From Rapana venosa (Eukaryota > Mollusca > Gastropoda > Neogastropoda > Muricidae): a stretch of DNA of 64,000 bases. The translations under genes and the position numbers were made by a program. Position 1 is the stretch's first letter. Each line of letters starts with the position of its first letter. Below the pieces are notes generated by a model. That model did not search any database. It worked only from the letters and a program-made list of their open reading frames with translations, and was not told where the DNA came from. The stretch covers positions 5,743,079-5,807,078 of the forward strand of contig CM054159.1 of NCBI GenBank assembly GCA_028751875.1, in the 5' to 3' direction. Shown here piece after piece: positions 11,905 to 22,759 of the stretch.

Positions 11905-12120
11905 AAGAAGAAAGTTGGCAGGATGGTTTAGACATTCACCTGCTAACAAGTAAACTGTGAGGGTTCTGGGTTCAATTCCTGGCCTTGCCCTTCCCAAATT
12001 GATGGGGAAATCAGGCTGAATACCAAGTCTTTTGGAGGAGACTCTAAACCATTCGAACCTGTGTGCTTACAAACTTGTGCACGTCAAAAAACCCCACAAC
12101 AGTTAAAAATTGAAAAGAGC
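11905..12120 (+). mobile_element. SINE-like element with tRNA-type head
   Basis: 'gcaggatggtttagacattc' resembles an A box and 'gggttctgggttcaattcct' a B box. They are followed by 'ggagactctaaaccattcga' and 'gtgcacgtcaaaaaacccc', a diverged form of the core shared by the other SINEs here. Confidence 0.6.
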
Positions 12121-12164
12121 AGGGAGGTACCTCCTGACTGTTTATGCAAAATTGGTAGATTCAA

Positions 12165-12245
12165 TTCCCGACTATTCCTGAAGTCTGAATGCAGCTACCT
12201 TAATGGTGGGGAAAAGAAATGGTCGTGTACGAAAACTGTTAATGC
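12165..12245 (+). mobile_element. Element D fragment
   Basis: 'cctgaagtctgaatgcagct' and 'accttaatggtgggg' match a short dispersed block also found near 33600, 45262 and 59440. Confidence 0.55.
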
Positions 12246-12264
12246 CAGCGTCTCTCTGTTTCAG

Positions 12265-12600
12265 TCCACAAGAAGGTGTGGTGCATTGCGATCTGACAGC
12301 CTGGGTTTGAGCCCAGGTTTGAGCCACCACCCAATAAAGGGGATATTTTTCCTCTGGAGTTAACATCAGTGCTGACTCCACTCCCCTGAAAGTTCTTCAG
12401 ATGAGACTACAAACCAAGGTCCTGCATGCGAACGCACGCAGAACATCCTGTGCACATGTTAAAACCTGTTCCGCCTTTCTGAAGTGTAGGCCATTGTGTG
12501 CTGGTGGGGATTATTTACAATACTGCATGCACACAGGGACTGGATGTAGATAAGCACCTGAGTGCTTATTCCATTATCCTCAAATTGAAAGAATAAATTT
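12265..12600 (+). mobile_element. SINE family A copy, near full length
   Basis: The head is weak ('ggtgtggtgcattgcgatct' and 'cctgggtttgagccc'). It is followed by 'ggagttaacatcagtgctga', 'gatgagactacaaaccaagg', 'gtaggccattgtgtgctgg' and an A/T-rich tail ending in 'gaataaa'. It lies just upstream of the next CP2 exon. Confidence 0.85.
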
Positions 12601-12695
12601 TTTTTTTTAATTACTTAATGGATAAGGCAACAGAAAACATAGACAGTAAAAGCTGTAATAATTGATCATCTGATGCCAATGTTTCTCTGTTTCAG

Positions 12696-12764
12696 CCCAA
12701 AGGAGCTGACAGAAAGCATAAGACTGACAGAGAGAAGATGGAGAAAAGATCAGATGCTGTGAAG
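12696..12764 (+). CDS. UBP1: CP2 factor exon, 'KGADRKHKTDREKMEKR'
   Basis: 23 codons in phase 0-0: 'PKGADRKHKTDREKMEKRSD' plus 'AVK'. This basic segment is nearly invariant in TFCP2/UBP1 ('KGADRKQKTDREKMEKR'). The acceptor is gtttctctgtttcag and the donor gaag|gtaagc. Confidence 0.96.
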
Positions 12765-13181
12765 GTAAGCATACACATGACATTACTCAACATTTTGAGT
12801 TTGTGTCAACTTGCTGCTGAATTGTTAATGCTTGTTATGTGTTGTTTGTTTTCTTTCAGCTGTAGTGCTATGTATGTATATAAGTTCTGAAGTTTTGGCA
12901 TTGTTTTTAAATGATTTTACTGTAAAAGTTACAAAAAATACCCAACAAAAACACCCAAACATGAACAACCCTCTCCTCCATAAATGTTTAGACAATAAGT
13001 TGAAACTTTTTGTTTCTTTTTGGTAGGTTTTTTGTTGGTTGTTTTTTTGAGGGGTGGGAGGGTCATTTTCTTACCAATTCATTTCCCTAACATCAGTTTG
13101 AAATCACCTTTGAAGTTTTGAAGTTAATCTTCTATTTACTTTAAAAATCTTTTATGCATCTAGTCGTTTCTTTGTTTTCAG

Positions 13182-13223
13182 GAGAAATACCAGCCTTCAT
13201 ACGAATGTACAGTACTGACAGAG
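13182..13223 (+). CDS. UBP1: CP2 factor small exon, 'EKYQPSYECTVLTE'
   Basis: 42 nt, 14 codons, phase 0-0, matching 'EKYQPSYETTILTE'. The acceptor is tttgttttcag and the donor gag|gtaagc. It would be missed by ORF-length filters. Confidence 0.95.
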
Positions 13224-13604
13224 GTAAGCAGCTGATGTATTAAAATAACGGTAAAATAATAGGAAAAGAAATTCGGTCACCTACAGTATCCTTGCTTCAT
13301 GCAGTATCTTTTATTGTGTGTGAAGTCCTTTGAGCCCTGGGCAAAAGAAGAAAGGAGAAACACTGTAGCAGTACTGAAGGCCATAGTCCCAGATGAATTG
13401 CTCTGTGCCTGATTGCCAGTGGTGTGATGCTACACATGAACTTAACCCAGCATGCAGTGTTTAACATAGATATGGGCTCGTCCAGATTCCACTAGCCACG
13501 AACATTCTACCTGGAAGATTTTAATGCAGTGTCCCAAGGACTCCTTGGGGAGCTAGAGGAGAAGTCAAGCTGAAGATTTTAAATATTTTTGTATGATTAA
13601 AGGT

Positions 13605-14625
13605 GTGCCAAAGTTGCATGCTTCACTGCTGAGATGCGGTGTTATGATTATAGTCGTGCAAAAGTTGGTGTTATAGTCTGTTTTCATCTGTTATATAGTC
13701 GCACATATTTTGTTTGGGATTTAAAGTTTTATGTGGTGACAGCCCTGATATGGCCTCTGTGGTCGGCGGGGCTATAAACAACAGGATTAGATTGGACTGG
13801 TGCAAAAGTTGCAAGCTTTGTAGCTGAGACGTGTTGTTATGATTATAGTCATGAATAAGTTGCAAGCTTTGTAGCTGAGATGTGTTGTTATGATTATAGT
13901 CATGTATAAGTTGCAAGCTTTGTAGCTGCGATGTGTTGTTATGATTGTAGTCATGTATAAGTTGCGTGCTTTGTAGCTGAGATGTGCTGTTATAGTCATG
14001 TATAAGTTGCAAGCTTTGTAGCTGAGATGTGTTGTTATGGTTGTAGTCATGTATAAGTTGCATGCTTTGTAGCTGAGATGTGTTGTTATGATTATAATCA
14101 TGTATAAGTTACAAGCTTTGTAGCTGAGATGTATTGTTATATTATAGTCATGTATAAGTTGCACGCTTTGTAGCTGAGATGTGTTGTTATGATTATAGTC
14201 ATGTAAGAGTTGCAAGCTTTGTAGCTGAGATGTGTTGTTATGATTATAGTCATGTAAGAGTTGCAAGCTTTGTAGCTGAGATGTGTTGTTATGATTATAG
14301 TCATGTATAAATTACAAGCTTTGTAGCTGAGATGTGTTGTTATGATTGTAGTCATGCAAGAGTTACAAGCTTTGTAGCTGAGATGTGTTGTTATGATTAT
14401 AGTCATGCAAGAGTTACAAGCTTTGTAGCTGAGATGTGTTGTTATGATTATAGTCATGTATAAGTTGCAAGCTTTGTAGCTGAGATATGTTGTTATGATT
14501 ATAGTCATGCAAGAGTTGCAAGTTTCAGTGCTGAGATGTATTATTGTATTATAGTCATGCAAGAGTTGCAAGTTTCAGTGCTGAGACGTATTGTTGTGAT
14601 CATAGTTGCTGAGATGTGTTGGCGT
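13605..14625. repeat. 51-bp minisatellite, roughly 17 units
   Basis: Units 'gttgcaagctttgtagctga' + 'gatgtgttgttatgattata' + 'gtcatgtataa' repeat with a period of 51 bp (some units shortened to about 42). Because 51 is divisible by three, the minus strand stays open as 17-residue repeats ('HDYNHNNTSQLQS'), which is an artefact. The array is diluted at its left end by a short element at 13733-13800 and ends about 50 bp before the next exon. Confidence 0.95.
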
Positions 14626-14675
14626 TGCTTTGAATAATGGTGATGTTGATGTTGTTGTTGTTGTTTGTTCTCTAG

Positions 14676-14764
14676 GTGCCTCTGGACCAAGTGGTGCTGA
14701 GTCAGAGCACCATGGTTTCTAAGGGCTCTTCCTCCTCACTGGCCAGCAACTTTTCAGACCTCTC
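14676..14764 (+). CDS. UBP1: CP2 factor exon, Ser-rich linker
   Basis: It encodes 'VPLDQVVLSQSTMVSKGSSS' then 'SLASNFSDLS'. There is no strong family match (the linker varies), but it follows the conserved 'TVLTE' exon in phase 0, has a good acceptor (gttctctag) and donor (ctc tc|gtaagt), and exits in phase 2 as the next exon requires. Confidence 0.85.
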
Positions 14765-15104
14765 GTAAGTGAAAAAAACTTTTTTAAAAAGTTGGGGAGG
14801 GGGGTTCATATTGTTTTGTTTTTGTTTGTTTTTAAATCAGTGTTCCAGTGCCAATGTTTTTTTGTTCTTTTTTAAATGTTCGAAAGATGTTTTGTAGTGA
14901 TTCTGTCATTTCATGATTTTAAAAAATGTTGTTTTCCTCACGCTTTCACAGACATCTTATTCCCCGTGTTTCAAAGAAAACACTTGGCAAAATTTGAAAC
15001 AATTGGGTTTTATTTGAGAGAGAACACGCTCTCACACACATACAGAGAAATGTATAGTTTTGTTTTTTTTTAAAATTTGTTTGATAACCCTTTTTTCTCC
15101 AAAA

Positions 15105-15165
15105 GCAAGCCGCATATGCAAAATCTCACCATTGGTGAACCAAGGAGCTCTAGCCGAGGAACAAG
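15105..15165 (+). mobile_element. Element D fragment
   Basis: 'gcatatgcaaaatctcacca' then 'ttggtgaacc' matches the second half of the dispersed D block. Confidence 0.5.
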
Positions 15166-15239
15166 GACAGAAAAAATATAAATACATATATCACTTTTTG
15201 TGATGTGGCATTATAATGAAGAACACACACACACACACA

Positions 15240-15478
15240 CAAGTCCTTCAGATGAGACTATAAACTGAGGTCCCTCATGCAAACGCACGCAGAACATCTT
15301 GCACACACATTAAAACCTGTTCCGCTTTTCGGAAGAGTAGGCCATCATGTGCCAGCGGGAACAGACGACAATTACAAAACTGCATACACATTGGGTGACT
15401 GGACGTTGGAAAAAAAATCAAAGGAGTGCTTATTCCAATATCCTTGAAATAAAAGAATGATAAATAAATAATAAATAA
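15240..15478 (+). mobile_element. SINE family A copy, 5'-truncated
   Basis: It begins at 'cttcagatgagactataaac', carries 'cgcacgcagaacatcttgc' and 'ggaagagtaggccatcatgt', and ends in an ATAAATA-rich tail. It lies about 130 bp before the next CP2 exon. Confidence 0.85.
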
Positions 15479-15608
15479 ACACACAGACACATGCATGCAC
15501 AGACAACTTCTGTCGCGAAAAAAACAAAAATGTAACAACTAATATTTATGGCTGGTCTGTTCTTGAGAGAGAGAGAGAGAGACAAGGAGTCCACCTGTCT
15601 GTCCTCAG

Positions 15609-15798
15609 ATGCAGCAACGCAGCAGGGACCTCCCCACTCCCCATTGCTGGCACCACTCCCCCAGGCAGCACTCCCTCCAGGCAGCTCCCTCCCTCCCCCC
15701 ACACCCCTCCGTCAGCTCAACCTCACCACCATCCTCTTCACCCCCAGTCGCATTCGGCGCCAAGTTCTGTGGGCCCTTCTGGGGATTTCTCATTTTAT
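15609..15798 (+). CDS. UBP1: CP2 factor exon, Pro/Ser/His-rich linker
   Basis: The in-frame reading is 'CSNAAGTSPLPIAGTTPPGS', 'TPSRQLPPSPHTPPSAQPHH' and 'HPLHPQSHSAPSSVGPSGDF' ending 'SFY'. It enters in phase 2 and leaves in phase 0 at tat|gtgagt. Composition agrees with the Ser/Pro linker between the DNA-binding and SAM domains in the family. Other frames here are also open because the DNA is C-rich. Confidence 0.85.
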
Positions 15799-15936
15799 GT
15801 GAGTAGTTTTGGTGTGGGTTTTGTGTGTGTGTGTGTGTAAGTTGTATTTTCTCTTGGTTATGTGTAAGTGCTTTCTGTATTCTGTTGTTTGTTTTGGTGG
15901 GATTTTTTGGGTTGTTTTTTGTTTTGTTTTGTATTG

Positions 15937-17640
15937 TGCTGCCTCATCTTGTGTGACATCCCTGTTTTGCTGTCTCTGTACTGTTCATTTGTTACCGTAC
16001 CTTTCTGTCCCAGCCTTACCTAGGCTCGTCATATTTTATTTTCGCAAATGGATTTCCACAGGGAGATTATTTGTGTTAGACTGTCCTGAGGCCACCACTC
16101 ATAAGGGCCCTGCAATCTTTTTAGATTACTTTAGTGGTTTTCAGTGGTGTGTCTGTTCTGAGCTAACATACATAGGAGATCTCATACTAGGCCTCTTGCT
16201 GACAAAAATAAGAGCTTTGCCAGACTTTGACGCTCACCTGGGATGGTGACTACCGCGTCCCTCCAGCGACTTTCTCCCTTGAAAATCTTAACCTGAAGGC
16301 TTTGATACAAGACTCACCACAGGCATTGATACACGTGCCTTGGAAACCAAAACCGATGTCTCCGTAAGGCAAAGAGCATCAGGAGCCACTGAATCGAAAC
16401 TATTTTTCTGTTGTTGCATGGTCGTCAGTGGTGATAACAGATGATGTGATGATGATGCTATGAAGTGCAGCAACTTTTGAGACTACCTGAAAGGACTGTA
16501 CTCTACTACCTGAAGGACTGTACTCTACTACCTGACAGGACTGTACTCTACTACCTGACAGGACTGTACTCTACTACCTGACAGGACTGTACTCTACTAC
16601 CTGACAGGACTGTACTCTACTACCTGACAGGACTGTACTCTACTACCTGACAGGACTGTACTCTACTACCTGACAGGACTGTAACCTGACAGGACTGTAC
16701 TCTACTACCTGACAGGACTGTACTCTACTACCTGACAGGACTGTACTCTACTACCTGACAGGGACTGTACTCTACTACCTGACAGGACTGTACTCCACTA
16801 CCTGACAGGACTGTACTCCACTCCCTGACAGGACTGTACTCCACTCCCTGACAGGACTGTACTCCACTCCCTGACAGGACTGTACTCCACTACCTGACAG
16901 GACTGTACTCCACTCCTGACAGGACTGTACTCTACTACCTGACAGGACTGTAACCTGACAGGACTGTACTCTACTACCTGACAGGACTGTACTCTACTCC
17001 CTGACAGGACTGTACTCTACTACCTGACAGGACTGTACTCTACTACCTGACAGGACTGTACTCTACTACCCGACAGGACTGTACTCTACTACCTGACAGG
17101 ACTGTTTTCTACTACCTGACAGGACTGTACTCTACTACCTGACAGGACTGTACTCTACTCCCTGACAGGACTGTACTCTACTCCCTGACAGGACTGTACT
17201 CTACTCCCTGACAGGACTGTACTCTACTCCCTGACAGGACTGTACTCTACTCCCTGACAGGAATGTACTCTACTACCTGACAGGACTGTACTCTACTACC
17301 TGACAGGACATGTACTCTACTACCTGACAGGAATGTACTCCACTACCTGACAGGACTGTACTCTGTGCTTCCCATCCTGATACATATCCTGGTATCCTCG
17401 GGCCTGGGGGATTCAGACACTTGCAGTCTCGGTCAACTTAATTTGGGCAACACTTTCCTAATGGCATCTATATGTAAAGTGGATCATTCTCGTCTGTGTG
17501 ACCCTCATTTCAGTTAGTCCGTAGTAAACTCACTCAGGATTGGAACTGGTCGGAGTCTCAAAACACCAGGAGTCTTGTGGGATTTGAACCTGCTATCTTG
17601 CAGTTTTTAAATCCAGCGTGCTAACCACTGGTGATGGCTG
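15937..17640 (-). mobile_element. Element E copy split by an internal minisatellite
   Basis: The left part (15937-16480) and right part (17375-17640) are collinear with the uninterrupted copy at 19215-20060. The tRNA-like head is at the right end, read on the minus strand ('tagtggttagcacgc'-like A box; 'ggttcaaatccc'-like B box). Between the parts lies a 0.9-kb array of 23-bp units. Confidence 0.8.
16480..17375. repeat. 23-bp minisatellite inside element E, about 38 units
   Basis: The unit is 'ctgacaggactgtactctac' + 'tac', with point variants (ctccactcc, gtaacctgac) and a few indels. The matching stretch in the other element E copies has a single unit, for example 'ttgacagggttgtactctac' near 19764. 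Confidence 0.96.
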
Positions 17641-17794
17641 ATTATTCTGTGTTTTATGTATTTTGTAAGGTCTATCTCTTTGATAAAAAATATGCTTTGT
17701 GTCATACATATTTTCTATGTCCCGTGTCTTTTCTGCATGTCATCATTTTCTGTGTTCTGTCTTTATGTATGTTGTGTTGTTTCTGTGTTCTGTT

Positions 17795-18508
17795 AACCGC
17801 TAGACTGCCCCACCCCGGAAATTTTCCGGGGCTAAACGTGCACCCTATACGCCTACAACCCGGAAAATTTCCGGGGTGTCGAACCGAAGTAAACAAGCCA
17901 GTTTCCTTGACTACAGTTAAAGGGAAAGAACTTCAAAATTAGTGGAGATCACTCTCCTGTTGCTTGGCAACATCTAGCTGCAAAAATGGTGGCAAAAATG
18001 ATCGTTTTTTAGCTCGTATTTTGTGTTTTTATGCATGACTCCTTAGGCAGTTCTTGTTCAAAATGGCTGACACTTCTTATTGAAGGTATCAATAACTTTA
18101 CACAGCGGAAAAAGTGGCAAATAAAACTTTAGATTTACCTGACAGTGATGAAAATGATCGTGTATGATTCAGGAGATCGTGCATTAAAAAAAATGAATGA
18201 GATTTGGCCTTGCCTTATGTTTGACGTTATTGAGATGGGGGGTACTCAGAATGAAAGTGGTGATGAGGAAAGTGTATTTTTTGTCGATTTTTTACATTTT
18301 AAATATATTTTCGCATTGAAATATCATGCCAACTAATTTGAGCTTGCCTTGAAGTAATCTACGATATATATACTGTCATTGGGTAGAATATCAGGATTAT
18401 TCATGGAGTAATTTCTGAGTAAGAGGGATATGAACATAGCAAGTGGTACATACAAATTTTGTTCCCTGGCATATAGGGTGCACTTGCACTGGGAAGTTAA
18501 TAGGTTAA
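17795..18508 (+). mobile_element. TTAA-flanked MITE-like element, copy 1
   Basis: About 0.71 kb, starting 'ttaaccgctagactgcccca' and ending 'ctgggaagttaataggttaa'. Near the left end are the palindromes 'ccccggaaattttccgggg' and 'cccggaaaatttccgggg'. A 'gtgcaccctatacgcc' motif near the left end is inverted near the right end ('atatagggtgcac'). TTAA ends and short inverted termini suggest a piggyBac-type non-autonomous element; no transposase is visible. Confidence 0.75.
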
Positions 18509-18566
18509 ATTTTCTGCATTTTATGTAATTTGTGTTTTTCTGCATTCTGTGTTCTGTTTTCTACAG

Positions 18567-18611
18567 CCGTCTGTGCCAAGTCATGGTTCTGCATGGGACT
18601 CTTTGTCCTGG
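18567..18611 (+). CDS. UBP1: CP2 factor, candidate 45-nt cassette exon
   Basis: It has a strong acceptor (ttctgttttctacag) and a moderate donor (tgg|gtaaat). It encodes 'PSVPSHGSAWDSLSW' in phase 0-0. Because the preceding exon ends in phase 0 and the SAM exon starts in phase 0, it can be included or skipped. Linker composition fits, but there is no family match to prove it. Confidence 0.5.
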
Positions 18612-19214
18612 GTAAATTGTCATGTTGGTGGCCCTTTAGTGCCTGCAGTCTGTTGTGTTCAGTTTTCTGTCATGCTTGCTGTGTGTCTCTGTTTGCTGAT
18701 CTCTGGTCCTCTCTCTCTCTGTCTCTAACTCTGTCTCTCTGTTTCTCTCTCTCTCTCTGGATATTCTTGTTTTTATCTTTTTTCCCTTTTTCTCTCCTCA
18801 TCTCTCCTGCTTTGTCTGTAAAAACTCAGAACCCAAGGTAGTTGTTTCAGATTTGTTTTATTGTTTGGGGGGGTGGTGGTAAATCTTCTGAAATAGAAAA
18901 ACAGATGGAGTGTTGAATTAGCTTAACAGCATGTTTTGGATGGGGGAAGGGGGAGTTCAACACCAAACAAAGTTACCTAATACTATGTTGTTGTTGTTGT
19001 TGCGGTGGTGGTGGTAATTGAGTTTATGTTCCAATGGAAATTGCTGATTTAGGGACTGTGAGAAGGTGGCTTAGTATCTATAAGGAGCAGTTTAACATTT
19101 CTTTTCTATAAAGGTTTTGAGGAGGTAGTGTTAGGATGGTCCTATGTTGCTGGGTGTTCCTTGGCTTAATACTGTGGAGGTGGGTTTTTGTTGTTGTTTT
19201 TTGTTGTGTTTTTT

Positions 19215-20060
19215 TTTGCTGCCTCATTTTCTGTGACGTCCCCCATCCTGCTGTTCCCACGCCGCTCATTCCAATCTCCCCGCCACAACCATACCCAGAT
19301 TTGTTATGTCTCATCCTCAGGGTCGGAAGTCCACAGGGAGCCTAACACTATCAGGCCGCTGTAGGGCCACCAGCCAGAGGGGCCCTGCACTGCTGCTGGG
19401 TCACTTTGGTGGTGTTCAGTGGTGCCTATTCTGAGCTAACATACGCAGGACACCACCTACTTAAGACCCCTACTATTGACAGTATTAGCTCAGTCGCGGA
19501 GCCAGACTGAGTGAGTTGCCTACCCAAGGTGGCAACCACCACAACGTCCCTCCAACGACTGTCCCCGCGAACCTCCAACCCCAAAGGCTTTGACACAAAC
19601 TCACCACAGGCATAGAAGTGTATGGGCAAACCGAATCTGAGGTCACCATGAGACCAGAGCAACTTGGACCACCGAATCAGAGGTTTTTTAATTGCATGAT
19701 GATCAATGACAATGAGGATGACGTAATGGTGCTGCTGTGGAAGTGCATATGCTTTGAGACTACTTGACAGGGTTGTACTCTACGCTTACTATCAATATAT
19801 CCCGGTGTCAACCGGGCCCGAAAGATACAGACACCTGCAGTGTTGGTCAGGTAATTTGAGCAACACTCTCAAATTCGCATCCGTTAAGTGGATGAAGCTC
19901 AACTGTGTGGTCCCAGTCTTCTCACTGAGCCCACAGCACACTCACTCTGGGTAGGAGCCAGCCGGAGTCCGAAAAATCCCTATGACTCTTATGGGAATCG
20001 AACCCGCGACCTTCCAGTTCGTAACCCAAGGCGCTAACCACTGTGCCATGGCAGCTGGTA
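19215..20060 (-). mobile_element. Element E, most complete uninterrupted copy (about 0.84 kb)
   Basis: Read on the minus strand it begins with a tRNA-like head: 'ggcacagtggttagcgcctt' (A box) and 'cgcgggttcgattcccataa' (B box). A long body follows, ending in a T/G-rich stretch. It is unusually long for a SINE, and no coding sequence was seen in it. Confidence 0.8.
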
Positions 20061-20793
20061 ATACTGTGGATGTTACCCATGATATGCATGCTGTCTCATC
20101 TTACCTGGGAATTGCTGTGAGACTGTTAAGTACGCCTTAGATGAGAAGTTTTGTGTGTGTGTGTGGCTGTTTTCAAGTTCCTCACTATATTATAGGCAGC
20201 CATACTCCAGGTTCAGAGGATTTTTTTTCTCCTTTGATTGGGAGTACAGATTGGTGGTACTCCGAGAGCTTTTTCATGGGTGAAGAAGAGTCTGGGCATG
20301 ATGGCTCAAAGCATGACAACATTTCAACGTCCGCTTTGGCCCTTGATTACATCAGTGATTGACAAAGGTTTTGCTTGTGGGCACCAGTCCCTTTATTTTA
20401 AAGTGCTTGGTACGCAATAAAGTTTGAAACACAACATCAAAGCTAAGAGGTCTTTTCACCCCTTTCATAAGCTACTTCTCTTGTCATTTTGTAAAATGCA
20501 ACTTCTGTTTTACTGGGTAAATATTTTTTTTAAATATTTTTTAAAAATTGTTTTTATTGAAGATGCTAGAGATCATTTATAGTTTGGGGAATTTTGTTGC
20601 GATTGGTGGCAGTTGTTTTGTTTCTGCATAATAATCCTCAGTCAGTTTGAAAGTTTCCCTTTGTTATTTCTAAGATTTCAGGCATAGTGGTATTAGAAAT
20701 TTTTTAATGATTATACTTTTTTTGTCTTTGGAATTGAACGTGTTTGTTATGATGCTTTTTTTTTCATTGAGCATTTGAGTTTTGATATTTGTT

Positions 20794-21515
20794 TAACCAC
20801 TAGACTGCCCCACCCTGGAAATTTTCCAGGGCTAAATGTGCACCCTATACGCCTACAACCCGGAAAATGTCGGGGGTGTCAAACCAAAGTAAACAAGCCA
20901 GCTTCCTTAACTACAGTTAAAGGGAAACAACTCCAAAATTAGTGGAGATCACTCTCCTGTTGCTTGGCAACATCCAGCTGCAAAAACTGGCAAAAATTAT
21001 CATTTTTTTAGCTCGTTTTTTGTGTTTTTATGCATGACTGCTTGGGCAGTTCTTGTTCAAAATGGCTGCCTTTTCTTGTTGAAGGTATCAATAACTTTAC
21101 ACAGCTGAAAAAGTGGCGAATAAAACTTTAGATTTACCTGACAGTGATGAAAATGATCCTGTATGATTCAGGAGATAGTGCATTTTTAAAAAAAAGAATG
21201 AGATTTAGCCTGGACTTAGTTTGACGTTATTGAGATGGGGGAGGGGGGGTACTCAGAATGACAGTGGTGATGAAGAAAGTGTATTTTTTGTCTATTTTTT
21301 ACATTTTAAATATATTTTCCAAGTGAAATATCATGCTAACTAATTTGAGCTTGCCTCGAAGCAATCTACGATATATACACTGTCATTGGGTAGACTATCA
21401 GGATTATTCATGGAGTTATTTCTGAGTAAGAGGGATATGAACGTAGCAAGTGGTATATAAGAATGTTATTCCCCGGCATATAGGGTGCTCTTGCACTGGG
21501 CAGTTAAGAGGTTTG
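20794..21515 (+). mobile_element. TTAA-flanked MITE-like element, copy 2
   Basis: Collinear with copy 1 over its whole length, with point changes ('ttaaccactagactgcccca' left end; 'gcactgggcagttaagaggt' right end). One of the internal palindromes is damaged. It lies 70 bp upstream of the SAM-domain exon. Confidence 0.8.
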
Positions 21516-21582
21516 TTGTGTTTTTAAATTTCAATATGTTTGTTCTGAACAATCCGCTACAGGTCTTGCGTTTCTGTTTCAG

Positions 21583-21676
21583 CCCTTGACGACAGAAGCC
21601 ACGGCCTCAGAAGTGCAGAACTGGCTGGTCTTTAACAGGTTCTCCAACTACACCCGCGTTTTCCAACAGTTTTCAG
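21583..21676 (+). CDS. UBP1: CP2 factor exon, start of SAM-like domain
   Basis: It encodes 'PLTTEATASEVQNWLVFNRF' then 'SNYTRVFQQFSG', matching 'TxxEAQQWLHRNRFSTFTRLFTNFSG'. The acceptor is gcgtttctgtttcag (an earlier cag leads to a stop). The donor is tttca g|gtaaaa, phase 1. Confidence 0.95.
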
Positions 21677-22560
21677 GTAAAAGAAAAACCCACTTACATT
21701 TCAGTGTTTTAGGTACTGTACAGCTGTACTGTAACTTTCAACAGATTTTAGCTAAGTAAGGAGCAGATGAGACCTGTAGTCACAGTGTGTTGAATAACTG
21801 TGCAAGTATAATATGCATTTTCCAACGATATAGGTTAGGAATGACTGAGGTAGGTGGTATGATGAATGAAATGCTGTGTGACTGTACTCGCAGTTATCAG
21901 CAGGGGTTTTTTTTAGGAAAGAAAGAAAGCAGATGGGCAGACAGTACAGTTTGTAAGGCGCTATATAAACCCATGCCCAATTTTCAAACTTTTGTAGCTA
22001 AGGAATGCATCAGACAGCAAAGTGTATCATGCACCATACAAGTATGTCCAAATTTTCCAATAATTCTAATGTTAGAAATGAACTAGACAGACAGTAGAGT
22101 ATTATAGTATTATGCATGATACAGTTGTAAAGTTCCCAGCAATTTCTAAATAAGAAATAATCAGACAATATAGCTTGTTAACAATGTACCATACTGGTTT
22201 ATCAGTATTTCATAAATATATATATTATATGAGGAATGGTCTGAATAGTACAGTTTGTTGTTACACACCTTAACTGCATGCATTTTATAAGTCTGATTTT
22301 CAACAATTTTCAGTTAAGGAATGAATCGGACAGTACAGTTTGTTATGTACCCTATAATGACATGCGTATTTTCCAAAACGGTTTACATAAAGAATGCTTT
22401 GGACAGTATGTTTGGTACTCTGCAGTTAGATCCATATTTTCCAAGAATGTTCAGATGAAGAAAGGTCTAGACAAACTGTAGACTTAGTCAAAGATCCTGT
22501 TCAGTTTTGTCTGTATTTTCCAGCTGTTATTTCTACATTTTCCAACAGTTTTGCTGGTGT
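21658..22560 (+). repeat. Decayed tandem repeats with unit of about 78 bp, seeded by an exon-intron junction
   Basis: The junction sequence 'ttttccaacagttttcag|gt' recurs in degraded form near 21735, 21816, 21981, 22052, 22133, 22295, 22369, 22436, 22517 and 22541. Several copies are followed by 'taaggaatgaatcggacagt' and 'acagtttgttatgtacc'-like text. The spacing is close to 78 bp or twice that. Confidence 0.75.
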
Positions 22561-22759
22561 GGTTTTTTTAAAGAAAAACTGATTTAAAGATTCATTATGG
22601 GTCCTGTAACCATTTTATTTTGTTGATTTAGTTTATTTTGAATCATGTTACACTGTTATTGACGGTAGATGTTCAGCAGTTTACACATGCATTTCTGTAA
22701 TTGTTCAGGCTGGCACAAATTGTCATTTGGTATGTATGACAAGTGGTTCTCGTTGTCAG

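Noticed and set aside
12250..12275. Decoy acceptor 'gtctctctgtttcag' resembling the true one at 12695
   Set aside because: It is followed by a SINE head and not by the conserved 'PKGADRK' codons.
13671..14571. Minus-strand proteins of 17-residue repeats
   Set aside because: Produced by a 51-bp minisatellite whose period is a multiple of three; present in two frames, inside an intron of a conserved gene.
15605..15806. Alternative open frames over the Pro-rich CP2 exon on both strands
   Set aside because: Only one frame joins both neighbouring exons in phase; the others are open because the DNA is C-rich and lacks TA-containing stops.
18825..18839. Possible micro-exon 'aacccaag' between cag and gtagtt
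   Set aside because: Eight nucleotides leave phase 2 and put a stop in the following SAM exon.
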